A DNA stretch of 64,000 bases from contig NZ_JAIOAA010000006.1 of assembly GCF_019890675.1 (NCBI RefSeq), forward strand, positions 1 through 64,000, given 5' to 3'. Below the pieces are notes generated by a model. The model did no database searches and was not told the origin of the DNA. It saw only the letters and a list, made by a program, of their open reading frames with translations. The translations under genes were made by a program, and so were the position numbers. Shown here piece after piece: positions 16,694 to 24,208 of the stretch; within the stretch, counting starts at the first letter, position 1; every line of letters starts with the position of its first letter. The DNA comes from Micromonospora sp. PLK6-60 (GTDB taxonomy: Bacteria; Actinomycetota; Actinomycetes; Mycobacteriales; Micromonosporaceae).

Positions 16694-17869
16694 GTGAAGG
16701 CTCGCCTGGGTGCGGCGTTGTTCGGCATAGGTGTCCTGTCCCTCGCCCTCGCGGCGGGGACGGCGTTCTACGTGGCTCCGTCGGTGACGAAGCTGCCGTA
16801 CGACCTGACGTTCTGCAACGCCCAGGGCGAGCCGGACGGCTGCCTCAGGCCGAGCGTCGCGGTCGCCGACAACGCCACCTTCATGCAGGTGCTGGAGAAC
16901 AAGCCGACGATCCAGCGGGGCACCCTGGAGGCCACCACCGAGGTGGTGCCGCAGGCCAGCACCACCGAGAAGGAGATGACCGGCGATCTCAAGGGCGAGG
17001 CGGTCGTCTGGGACGCGTACGGCACAGTGGTCCGCACCGACGACAAGTCGGTCGTCAGCCAGTACGCCGCCGAGTTGGCCCTCGACCGGGTGACCGCCGC
17101 GGCCCGCAAGTGGGACAAGCAGTACCTCGACACCGACGGGGACGCCAGCAAGGAGGACGCCGTCACCTTCGAGGGGCAGACCTACAAGTTCCCGTTCCGC
17201 ACCGAGCGGAAGGACTACCGGTACTTCGACCGGGACCTGCGCGCGGCGCTGCCCATCAAGTTCGACGGGACCGAGCAGGTCAACGGCACCGACGCGTACC
17301 GCTTCGTGCAGACCATCGACGAGACCGAGCTGGCCACCGCGGAGGGTTCGCTGAGCGCGCTGGCCAGCGCGCTGGTGCCGGGCGCCACCACCGGCAAGGT
17401 GACCTACAGCAACACCCGGACCATCTGGGTGGAGCCGGTCAGCGGCAACTTCGTCAAGGTGCGCGAGCAGCAGAAGAAGACCTTCGTGCCGGACCAGGGT
17501 GCGACGGTGGCGTTGCTGGACGCCGACTTCGTCTACAACGACGACACCATCGCCAACAGCGTGAAGTCGGCCGGCGAGACCCGGGACAAGCTCCAGCTGA
17601 TCGGCCGTAACCTGCCGATCGGCCTGGCGGTCTTCGGGGCGCTGGCCCTGCTCGTCGGGCTGTGGCTGATGCTGTCGGGCCGGCGGGCCGCCGCGGTGGG
17701 GGCCCGGCACCGGGCCGACGACGCGCCGGTCGAGGACTCGCCGGCCGGCGAGCCCGAGGCCGGGCCGCTGACCGACGAGATCCCGCCGGCCACGACGAAC
17801 TGGAAGTCCGACGAGGGGGCCACGGTGCCCAGCCAGCGCCCGGTCGCGGACGAGGCGGAGCAGCGCTGA
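16694..17869 (+). CDS. DUF3068 / PorA-like envelope protein
   Basis: This 391-residue protein has an uncleaved signal anchor (LGAALFGIGVLSLALAAGTAF, about 5-25), a large extracytoplasmic domain of about 290 residues, a second membrane segment (GLAVFGALALLVGLWLMLSG, about 314-334) and an acidic cytoplasmic tail. This is the layout of the DUF3068 family (Pfam now groups it with porin PorA). The mycobacterial member Rv0227c lies beside an acyltransferase gene, as here. Its role is unknown; an envelope assembly or glycan-linked function is inferred. AGGAGG at 16685-16690 fixes the GTG at 16694. A strong terminator follows. Confidence 0.82.
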   Translation: MKARLGAALFGIGVLSLALAAGTAFYVAPSVTKLPYDLTFCNAQGEPDGCLRPSVAVADNATFMQVLENKPTIQRGTLEATTEVVPQASTTEKEMTGDLKGEAVVWDAYGTVVRTDDKSVVSQYAAELALDRVTAAARKWDKQYLDTDGDASKEDAVTFEGQTYKFPFRTERKDYRYFDRDLRAALPIKFDGTEQVNGTDAYRFVQTIDETELATAEGSLSALASALVPGATTGKVTYSNTRTIWVEPVSGNFVKVREQQKKTFVPDQGATVALLDADFVYNDDTIANSVKSAGETRDKLQLIGRNLPIGLAVFGALALLVGLWLMLSGRRAAAVGARHRADDAPVEDSPAGEPEAGPLTDEIPPATTNWKSDEGATVPSQRPVADEAEQR

Positions 17870-17881
17870 GCTGAGCGTACG

Positions 17882-17918
17882 ACCGAGGGGTGGGCCGGCG
17901 TCCGGTCCACCCCTCGGT
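17882..17918 (+). terminator. Terminator of the DUF3068 gene
   Basis: ACCGAGGGGTGG (17882-17893) pairs perfectly with CCACCCCTCGGT (17907-17918), with a GC-rich loop between. It follows the DUF3068 stop by 12 bases. Confidence 0.8.
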
Positions 17919-18069
17919 GTCTGTGGCGCCACCGACGGTATCCGTTATTGAATCGTGATGCATCGATGGTTTGGCGACTCCGCGTCACCTCGGCGTGGCT
18001 TTTTTACCTTCTTCGACCGTGATGGGTCCCGTGCCTGTTGACGGACGGTGGTGGAGGGTCGGGGTGCGG

Positions 18070-18150
18070 TTACCTGCTGGTAGGGAGCCTCTTGTGACCC
18101 GGGCCGCACCGGGTGCACCATCATTTCCGCAGTTCGTTACCCGTCGGTAA
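18070..18150. promoter_or_regulatory. Pair of TTACC-N4-GGTA palindromes upstream of DUF6230
   Basis: The 370-base gap 17870-18239 holds the preceding terminator and two related palindromes: TTACCTGCTGGTAG (18070-18083) and TTACCCGTCGGTAA (18137-18150), 67 bases apart. They may bind a dimeric regulator ahead of the DUF6230/DUF6114 genes. No regulator is encoded beside them, so this is a sequence observation only. Confidence 0.4.
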
Positions 18151-18239
18151 CCCGAAGCGGGACGGCCCGACGCGGGGCCAGGAACGGCGGACGCGGACCA
18201 CCACCAGCGAGGCCACCACCGCGCACCGAGGAGGAATCC

Positions 18240-18845
18240 GTGCAGGACCCGATCAACAACTGGGGACGTACCCGCTGGCGGCGGTTCGTCGCGCTGATGG
18301 TGCCCGCGACCGCCGTCGCCGGCGCCATCCTCTTCGGCATCGCGAACGGCGCGATCGCCGCCGACATCACCGTCTCCGGCAAGCAGTTCAAGGTCGCCGC
18401 GCAGAAACTCGAGGGCCAGGGCTTCAAGCAGTACGGCGGCGTGGTCAAGGAGAAGGACGGCACGGTCCACCCGGTCGCCCTCTCCGAGATCGGGCACGCC
18501 GAGCTGTACAAGATGTGCCAGTCGGTCGACGCCAGCGTGCCCGGGATGCCCGTGGTGCTGCGCATCGAGGCCGGCGGCGGCGAACCGGCCACCGCCGACG
18601 GGATGGTGATCGCGATGGACTCGCTCGAGGGCGATGCCACCTTCACCCGGATCAACATCGGCCGCGACGCCAGCGACCTCAACCCGGCCGCGCTGGCCGG
18701 CTCCTTCGGGCAGGACGCGCAGCAGGTCCAGATCACCGGCCTGCGCCAGGTGGCCCGCTACACCACCGCCGGCACTTTCAACCTCAAGGGACTGAAGATG
18801 ACCGTGCACGCCTTCGGAGACGCCAAGGGCAAGCAGTGCTTCTGA
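18240..18845 (+). CDS. DUF6230 family exported protein
   Basis: The product is 201 residues: a basic N-terminus (GRTRWRRF), one hydrophobic segment (VALMVPATAVAGAILFGIANG, about 15-35), then a soluble domain with two cysteines (KMCQSV near 90 and the C-terminal KQCF). This matches DUF6230, a family found beside DUF6114 in actinobacteria. It probably faces the cell surface, and the two cysteines could form a disulfide. GAGGAGGAATCC leads into the GTG at 18240. The DUF6114 gene follows after 73 bases that contain a small hairpin, so the two are probably co-transcribed. The function of the family is not known. Confidence 0.82.
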   Translation: MQDPINNWGRTRWRRFVALMVPATAVAGAILFGIANGAIAADITVSGKQFKVAAQKLEGQGFKQYGGVVKEKDGTVHPVALSEIGHAELYKMCQSVDASVPGMPVVLRIEAGGGEPATADGMVIAMDSLEGDATFTRINIGRDASDLNPAALAGSFGQDAQQVQITGLRQVARYTTAGTFNLKGLKMTVHAFGDAKGKQCF

Positions 18846-18854
18846 GCTGACCGT

Positions 18855-18877
18855 GGGGTGGCCCACCCGGCCACCCC
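18855..18877 (+). terminator. Small intercistronic hairpin
   Basis: GGGGTGG (18855-18861) pairs with CCACCCC (18871-18877) around a nine-base loop, between the DUF6230 stop and the DUF6114 ribosome binding site. It could be a partial terminator or an mRNA-stabilising structure that sets the ratio of the two products. Confidence 0.45.
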
Positions 18878-18918
18878 GCCAGCCTGCCCTGCCCACCGCA
18901 GCTGGAGGAGGTCACCCC

Positions 18919-20463
18919 GTGACATCGGTGGATCCGCGGCACGCCCGTCCGGGGCGTACCACCGGGGTTCGACGCCGGTTCCGCAACTGGCGGCGCAGCC
19001 GGCCGTTCTGGGGCGGCCTGCTCACCGCGCTGGCCGGCGTCGAACTCCTCCTCAGTTCGAAGCTCACCCTGGCCGGATTGAGCCTCACCACCGGCCCGAC
19101 CGGCTTCCTGTCCTGGGTGCTCCCGGCGGCCCTGCTGACCTGCGGGCTGCTCATCTGGTTCAGCCCGGGCCAGCGGGTGTTCTACGCGATCGTCGCGGCG
19201 GTCACCGCCGTCTACTCGCTCAAGGGGCTCAACTTCGGCGGGTTCTTCGTCGGCCTGCTGCTGGGCATGGTCGGCAGCGCACTCGCCTTCGCCTGGACCC
19301 CGACCGCCCGGCCGAGGCCCGACGGTGCGCCCACCACCACCGGCCTGGACGGCGAGCCCGCCACCGGCCCGGGCGGCGAGGCCGTGCCCGGCCTGGACGG
19401 CGAGCCGGCTACCACCGGCCCGGACCTGGACGGCGCCAGCACCGGTCCGGACGGCGAGCCCAGGGCCAGCGGCCGGGAGGGTGACGAGCCGCCGCCGGGC
19501 CGGGAGCCGGGACCGTCCCCGGCGTCGTCCGCCGCCCGGTTCTCCGCGCTGGGGTTCGTCGCCGTCGGCCTCGTCGCGGCGGGGCTGCTGGGCGTCGCCG
19601 CACCCGCCCCGGTCCGGGCCGCCGCCCGGGACTGCCCCGCCCCGTCCTCGCCCGCCCCGTCCTCGCCCGCCCCGGCCTCGCCCGCCCCGGCCTCGCCCGC
19701 CCCGAGCGGGTCCCGATCGCCCGGGACGCCCGCCGCCCCGACCGGCCCGGCTCCCAGCCCGAGCCCCAGCCGCGACGGAAACCTGATCACCGATCTCATC
19801 CACGGCATCGGCGACCTGCTCACCGGCGGGCGGGCCGACCGTACGCCCAGCCCGACGCCGACCCCCACCGCCACCTCGGCGTCCCCCGGCCCGGGGCCGT
19901 CCGGCGGCGCCACCCGGCCGGCGCCGGACGGCTCGTCCCCGGCCTGCCCGGTCCCCACCCGAAGTGCGACACCTGTCCCGACCGGCACCGGAGAGGTCGA
20001 GCCGGGCGCGCCGCTGCCCCGGATCGCGCCCGAGCCGGGGCAACCGCGGGTGGCCGCGCGGCCGTCGAAGCTCACCGGGTCGAAGGTCACCATGACCGGG
20101 CTGCGCTTCGACGGGACGGTCGACCTGCCCACCGTGCGCGGAACGCTGCGGGTGTTGAAGTTCAGCATGCGGCGGGCGGTCACCGACGACTTCCTGCTGC
20201 GGGCCGACGGCCCCGCCGGCACCACCGCCCGCTACGCCACCGACCGGTTGACCGTGTCGGGAAACGTGAGCTTCTATGCCACCCGGTTCGTCGGCCGGCT
20301 GGTCGGCATCAAGATCACGCTCACTCCGGACCTGCCGCTGCCGGACGGCATCCCGGTCACCTCACCGATCCCGATCACCTTCACCGACCCGGTGATCGAC
20401 CTGGCGTACGTCACCAGCGACACCCTGACCGCGCGGCCCGCGCTGCGGCTGGACCTGGCCTGA
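18919..20463 (+). CDS. DUF6114 family membrane protein with Pro/Ser-rich linker
   Basis: This 514-residue protein begins with RRSRPFWGGLLTALAGVELL, the DUF6114 signature, and has three to four N-terminal membrane segments (about 25-120). A long acidic Gly/Pro/Asp-rich stretch follows, with GLDGEPAT-type repeats. Another hydrophobic segment (about 205-230) leads into Ser/Pro/Ala repeats encoded by near-identical 15-base units (about 19638-19700). The last 150 residues form a beta-rich soluble domain with no recognised family. The GTG at 18919 follows GGAGGAGGTCACCCC. Its partner is the DUF6230 protein encoded upstream. Function is unknown; the layout suggests a wall-spanning anchor with an outer domain. 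Confidence 0.8.
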   Translation: MTSVDPRHARPGRTTGVRRRFRNWRRSRPFWGGLLTALAGVELLLSSKLTLAGLSLTTGPTGFLSWVLPAALLTCGLLIWFSPGQRVFYAIVAAVTAVYSLKGLNFGGFFVGLLLGMVGSALAFAWTPTARPRPDGAPTTTGLDGEPATGPGGEAVPGLDGEPATTGPDLDGASTGPDGEPRASGREGDEPPPGREPGPSPASSAARFSALGFVAVGLVAAGLLGVAAPAPVRAAARDCPAPSSPAPSSPAPASPAPASPAPSGSRSPGTPAAPTGPAPSPSPSRDGNLITDLIHGIGDLLTGGRADRTPSPTPTPTATSASPGPGPSGGATRPAPDGSSPACPVPTRSATPVPTGTGEVEPGAPLPRIAPEPGQPRVAARPSKLTGSKVTMTGLRFDGTVDLPTVRGTLRVLKFSMRRAVTDDFLLRADGPAGTTARYATDRLTVSGNVSFYATRFVGRLVGIKITLTPDLPLPDGIPVTSPIPITFTDPVIDLAYVTSDTLTARPALRLDLA

Positions 20464-20494
20464 CCTGGCCCCGCGCCACCCGAGCCGGAACGCA

Positions 20495-20536
20495 CCGCGC
20501 CCGGGCCGGCCCGCGAAGGGCCGCACCCGGGCGCGG
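20495..20536. terminator. Bidirectional terminator between DUF6114 and DUF885 genes
   Basis: CCGCGCCCGGG (20495-20505) pairs perfectly with CCCGGGCGCGG (20526-20536), and an inner stem CGGCCC/GGGCCG sits in the loop. It lies between the convergent stops at 20463 and 20545. Confidence 0.75.
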
Positions 20537-20544
20537 ATCGTCGG

Positions 20545-22215
20545 TCAGAGCCGGGCCAGCGCCCGGCGTAGCGGGTCCAGCCCGAGCGAGCCCAGGTCGA
20601 GTGCCTGCCGGTGGAACTCCTTCAGGTCGAAGTCGGCGCCCTTGCGGACCTTCGCCTCGTCCCGGGCCTGGAGCCAGATCCGCTCGCCCACCTTGTACGA
20701 CGGGGCCTGCCCCGGCCAGCCCAGGTAGCGGTTCAGCTCGAACCGCAGGTTCTCGTCCGGCACCCGGCAGTGCGCCCGCAGGAACTCCCAGCCCAGCTCC
20801 GGCGTCCAGCGCTCGCCCGGGTGGAAGTCGAACGGGTTGTCCTTCGGGATCTCCAGCTCCAGGTGCATGCCGATGTCGACGATCACCCGGGCCGCCCGGA
20901 ACGCCTGCCCGTCGAGCATGCCGAGCTTGTCACCCGGGTCCTCCAGGTAACCCAGCTCGTCCATCAGCCGCTCCGAGTAGAGCGCCCAGCCCTCACCGTG
21001 CCCGGACACCCAGCAGAGCAGCCGCTGCCAGCGGTTGAGCAGCTCGGCCCGGACCGCGGTCTGCGCCACCTGGAGGTGGTGACCCGGCACGCCCTCGTGG
21101 AAGACGGTGGTCACCTCGCGCCAGGTGGAGAAGTCGGTGACGCCCTGCGGCACCGCCCACCACATCCGGCCGGGGCGGGAGAAGTCCTCGCTCGGGCCGG
21201 TGTAGTAGATCGCGCCGTCGCTGGTCGGGGCGAGGCGGCACTCGATCCGGCGGACCTGCTCCGGGATGTCGAAGTGGGTGCCGTGCAGCTCGCTGATCGC
21301 CCGGTCGGCCAGCGCCTGCATCCAGTCGCGGAAGGCTTCCTTGCCCTGGACCGTCCGGGTCGGGTCGGCGTCCAGCGCGGCGACCGCCTCGTCGATGGTG
21401 GCGCCCGGACCGACGATTCGCGCGGACACCGTCCGCATGTCGGCCTCCAGCCGGGCCAGCTCCGCGAACCCCCAGGCGTACGTCTCGTCCAGGTCGACCC
21501 TGGCGCCGAGGAAGTATTGCGAGGCCAGCTCGTAGCGTTCCCGGCCGGCGGCCTGCTTGTCCCGCCCGCGCGGGGCCAGCTCGGTGCGGAGGAAGTGCCC
21601 GAACTCGGCGGTCGCCGCGGTGGCCGCCGCCGCGCCCCGGCGCAACTCCGCGCCGAGCGCCCCGTCGGCGCCCAGTCGCTGGACCAGCCCGTGATAGAAG
21701 TTGTCGCCGTCCGGGTCGGTCCAGATGTCGCACTGCTTGGCCACCTCGACCAGCTGCGCCGTCGAGCTGACGTGGCCGGCGTCGGCCGCCTCGCGGAGGG
21801 TGGTCTTGTAGCCCTCCAGCGCCCCGGCCAGCTTGGCCAACCGGCTGGCGATGTTGGCCTTGGCGTCGTCGCCCTCGGTGGGCATCAGGTCGAAGACCAT
21901 CCGGATCTCGTGCAGACCGCTGGTGATGACGCTGACCTCGCTGGTCACCTCCCCGGCGTCGTACCGGGCGAGGTCCAGGCCCAGGCGCTCCTGCATCGCC
22001 TCCTTGGCGGTGCGCTCCAGCTCCGACTCGGGCTCGGTGACGTCGAGGTCGGCCAGGGTCCGCCGGGTCAGGTCGGCGCGGGCCGCGTAGCCATCCGGCG
22101 ACAGGTCGTCCAGCTGGTCGTCGTAGCCGGCGATGCCGACGTAGGTCGCGCCGCTCGGGCTCAGCGGAGCCCACTCGGTCACGTACCGGTTGGCGAGGTC
22201 ATCGATTCGTCCCAC
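20545..22215 (-). CDS. DUF885 family metallopeptidase-like protein
   Basis: The product is a 556-residue protein of the DUF885 family, large helical proteins thought to be zinc peptidases related to the M2/M3-type fold. The putative metal site VFHEGVPGHHLQVA (about 370-383) holds the HExxxGHH variant typical of the family. A second conserved block is VSGHGEGWALYSERLMDELG (about 410). No signal peptide or membrane segment is visible, so it is probably cytoplasmic. The GTG at 22215 has no Shine-Dalgarno, but TACTGT ends eight bases upstream on the minus strand, fitting a leaderless transcript. The Uma2-like gene lies upstream in the same direction, 54 bases away. Substrates are unknown. Confidence 0.85.
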   Translation of the reverse strand: MGRIDDLANRYVTEWAPLSPSGATYVGIAGYDDQLDDLSPDGYAARADLTRRTLADLDVTEPESELERTAKEAMQERLGLDLARYDAGEVTSEVSVITSGLHEIRMVFDLMPTEGDDAKANIASRLAKLAGALEGYKTTLREAADAGHVSSTAQLVEVAKQCDIWTDPDGDNFYHGLVQRLGADGALGAELRRGAAAATAATAEFGHFLRTELAPRGRDKQAAGRERYELASQYFLGARVDLDETYAWGFAELARLEADMRTVSARIVGPGATIDEAVAALDADPTRTVQGKEAFRDWMQALADRAISELHGTHFDIPEQVRRIECRLAPTSDGAIYYTGPSEDFSRPGRMWWAVPQGVTDFSTWREVTTVFHEGVPGHHLQVAQTAVRAELLNRWQRLLCWVSGHGEGWALYSERLMDELGYLEDPGDKLGMLDGQAFRAARVIVDIGMHLELEIPKDNPFDFHPGERWTPELGWEFLRAHCRVPDENLRFELNRYLGWPGQAPSYKVGERIWLQARDEAKVRKGADFDLKEFHRQALDLGSLGLDPLRRALARL

Positions 22216-22222
22216 GAGGCGA

Positions 22223-22228
22223 ACAGTA
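22223..22228 (-). promoter_or_regulatory. Candidate -10 box for a leaderless DUF885 transcript
   Basis: TACTGT on the minus strand, seven bases before the GTG at 22215, matches the TANNNT pattern. With this spacing the first transcribed base would be the start codon, so the mRNA would have no leader. Confidence 0.4.
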
Positions 22229-22269
22229 CGCGACCCCACCGACCGGCTGTCGACCCCGATTCGCCGTGT

Positions 22270-22869
22270 TCAGGGCAGCAGGTCGGCGGGGTCGAAGTCG
22301 ATGGGAAACGGCAGGTCCGCGCGCAACCGCCGGCCGGCGACCGCTGCCGCGACGCGGCCGTAGCGCCCGTCCGGGCCGAGGCCGAGCAGCTCCGCCTCCG
22401 CGTACGCGGGCGCGCGGTCGATCCGTACCCGCAGGAAGTACGGCACCCCGCGCTCCGCGCACAGGGCCGCCCGGTCCACCCGTGGCGATTCCGGTCCGTC
22501 GCCGGAGACCACCTCCACCGCCATCGTGCAGAAGTCGACCGGAATCCAGCGATCCTCGTCGTCGGTGGCCGGCAGGCTGTGCAGCACGGTGATGTCCGGT
22601 TGGATCCAGGTGTCCGGGGCGAAGGTGAGGTTGACCCGGCCGTGCACGTACCGGCCGGTGGCTTCGGCGTTGGGGATGAGGGCGCAGGCGAGGCTGGCCG
22701 TCCCGAAGCTTTCACTGGCCCGCCGGAAGGGGCCGAGCACCAGCCGGCCGGCGACGCACTCGTGCCGGGCACCGGCAAGCTCCCGGATCGGGAGATACCG
22801 CTCCGCCAATGCGGTCGTCCAGCAGCCAGCCAGGTCGACCAGCGGATCGAAACCCGGCGAAAGTCGCAC
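22270..22869 (-). CDS. Uma2 family (DUF820) restriction-endonuclease-like protein
   Basis: The product is 199 residues. The central part carries the PD-(D/E)xK-like layout of Uma2/DUF820 proteins: a conserved IQPDITVL strand (about 93-100) followed by TMAVEVVSGDGPESPRVDRAA (about 116-135). The usual exK lysine is not obvious, since the expected E-V-x-S stretch is followed by an arginine-rich helix. These proteins are often expanded in actinobacteria and cyanobacteria, and their nuclease activity is mostly unproven. The GTG at 22869 is preceded by GGAGGTGAGGACCAA. The DUF885 gene follows downstream with a probable promoter of its own. Confidence 0.72.
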   Translation of the reverse strand: MRLSPGFDPLVDLAGCWTTALAERYLPIRELAGARHECVAGRLVLGPFRRASESFGTASLACALIPNAEATGRYVHGRVNLTFAPDTWIQPDITVLHSLPATDDEDRWIPVDFCTMAVEVVSGDGPESPRVDRAALCAERGVPYFLRVRIDRAPAYAEAELLGLGPDGRYGRVAAAVAGRRLRADLPFPIDFDPADLLP

Positions 22870-22984
22870 TTGGTCCTCACCTCCGGCTGATCAACGACGA
22901 TCACCGCTGCGGGTCCCTGTGGCGGTCGACACGGCGTCCGAATTTCGCGGGACTTCGTCGTACCCCTGCGGCAGAGTGTCAGGG

Positions 22985-23965
22985 GTGAACGCCGTTACCA
23001 CCCCTGACAAGGCGCCGCTGCGGAGCTGGCTGCCGGGATTCATCGCGCTGGCCGCGATCTGGGGTTCCAGCTTCCTGTTCATCAAGGTGGGCATCCGCGA
23101 GCTGCACCCGCTTCAGCTCACCCTCTACCGGGTGGCCGCCGGCGCGCTCACCCTGGTGGTGGTGCTGGCCCTGCTGCGCGACCGGCTGCCCCGCGAGCCC
23201 CGCATCTGGGCGCACCTGTTCGTGGTCGCCGCCCTCGGTGTGGCGCTCCCGTTCACCCTCTTCGGCTACGGCGAGCAGCGGGTCGAGTCGATGCTCGCCG
23301 GCATCTGGAACGCCACCACCCCGCTGATCGTGCTGCCGATGGCGGTGCTGGTCTTCCGCACCGAACGGCTGAACCTGCGCCGCGCGGTCGGCCTGGGGCT
23401 GGGCTTCCTGGGCGTGCTGGTGGTGCTGGGCATCTGGGAGGGCGTCGGCGGGTCGCACTTCGTCGGCCAGCTGCTCTGCTTCGGCGCGGCGGCCTGCTAC
23501 GGCGTCGCCATCCCGTACCAGAAGAAGTTCATCGCGGGCAGCGCCCACTCCGGCCTGTCGCTCTCGGCGGCCCAACTGCTCCTCGCGACGGTGCAGCTCG
23601 CGGTGGTCACCCCGCTGGTGGCCGGGGCGCCTCCGGCGCCGACCGCGCTCTCCGTGGACGTGGTGGCCTGCGTGCTGGCGCTCGGCGCGCTGGGCACCGG
23701 GCTGGCCTTCGTGATCAACATGCGCAACATCCGGCTGGCCGGCGCCAGCACCGCCTCCACGGTGACCTACCTGATCCCGATCTTCGCGGTGCTGATCGGC
23801 GCCCTCGCGCTCGACGAGCGACTGAACTGGCACCAGCCGGTCGGTGCGCTGATCGTGCTGCTCGGGGTGGCGGTCACCCAGGGCCTGGTCGGCCGACGCC
23901 GGCGTCGGCCCGTCGCCGCCGGCGCACCGGCCGTCCCCGCCGCGGAGCCGGCCGCCCACCGCTGA
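22985..23965 (+). CDS. EamA/DMT family transporter
   Basis: The product is about 326 residues with ten predicted membrane helices in two EamA repeats. The first repeat opens with LAAIWGSSFLFIKVGIRELHP and the second with CFGAAACYGVAIPYQKKF; the tail is Arg/Ala-rich and cytoplasmic. Drug/metabolite transporters of this type export amino acids, small metabolites or drugs using the ion gradient. The substrate cannot be told from sequence. Start choice is weak: GTG codons at 22976 and 22985 are both possible and neither has a good ribosome binding site, so a leaderless start is likely. The gene is divergent from the Uma2-like gene and ends before the duplicated 50-base repeat. Confidence 0.84.
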   Translation: MNAVTTPDKAPLRSWLPGFIALAAIWGSSFLFIKVGIRELHPLQLTLYRVAAGALTLVVVLALLRDRLPREPRIWAHLFVVAALGVALPFTLFGYGEQRVESMLAGIWNATTPLIVLPMAVLVFRTERLNLRRAVGLGLGFLGVLVVLGIWEGVGGSHFVGQLLCFGAAACYGVAIPYQKKFIAGSAHSGLSLSAAQLLLATVQLAVVTPLVAGAPPAPTALSVDVVACVLALGALGTGLAFVINMRNIRLAGASTASTVTYLIPIFAVLIGALALDERLNWHQPVGALIVLLGVAVTQGLVGRRRRRPVAAGAPAVPAAEPAAHR

Positions 23966-24020
23966 CCCCGCTCGCGGCCCCGGGCGAGTGATGGCCCGGC
24001 CCCGGCTCGGGGTGGCGCGA

Positions 24021-24070
24021 GTTGCGGCATGCGGGGCGGTCGTGGCCCCCGGACAGCCCGACCTGCCGCA
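24021..24070 (+). repeat. 50-base repeat, copy 1
   Basis: It starts GTTGCGGCATGCGGGGCGGT and ends GACAGCCCGACCTGCCGCA. The ends TGCGGCA and TGCCGCA are inverted repeats, so the unit can fold on itself. A second copy about 88% identical lies at 24120-24169. A GC hairpin fills the 49 bases between them. The unit may be a dispersed palindromic element. Confidence 0.6.
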
Positions 24071-24119
24071 TAAAGCGGCCGGCCCGCCCACGCGAGGGCG
24101 GGCGGGGCCGGGGGCCCAC

Positions 24120-24169
24120 GTTGCGGCATGTGGGGCGGTTGTGGGTGCGGGACAGCCCGACCTGCCGCA
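24120..24169 (+). repeat. 50-base repeat, copy 2
   Basis: The unit is the same as at 24021-24070 with about six mismatches, four of them clustered after GTGG. The inverted TGCGGCA/TGCCGCA ends are kept in both copies, which suggests that the fold matters. The pair sits between the convergent EamA and PHP genes and could end transcription from both sides. Confidence 0.6.
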
Positions 24170-24208
24170 GGCCGGCACCGCCGGGGCCGGGGCGAGCTGG
24201 GCGGGCGG

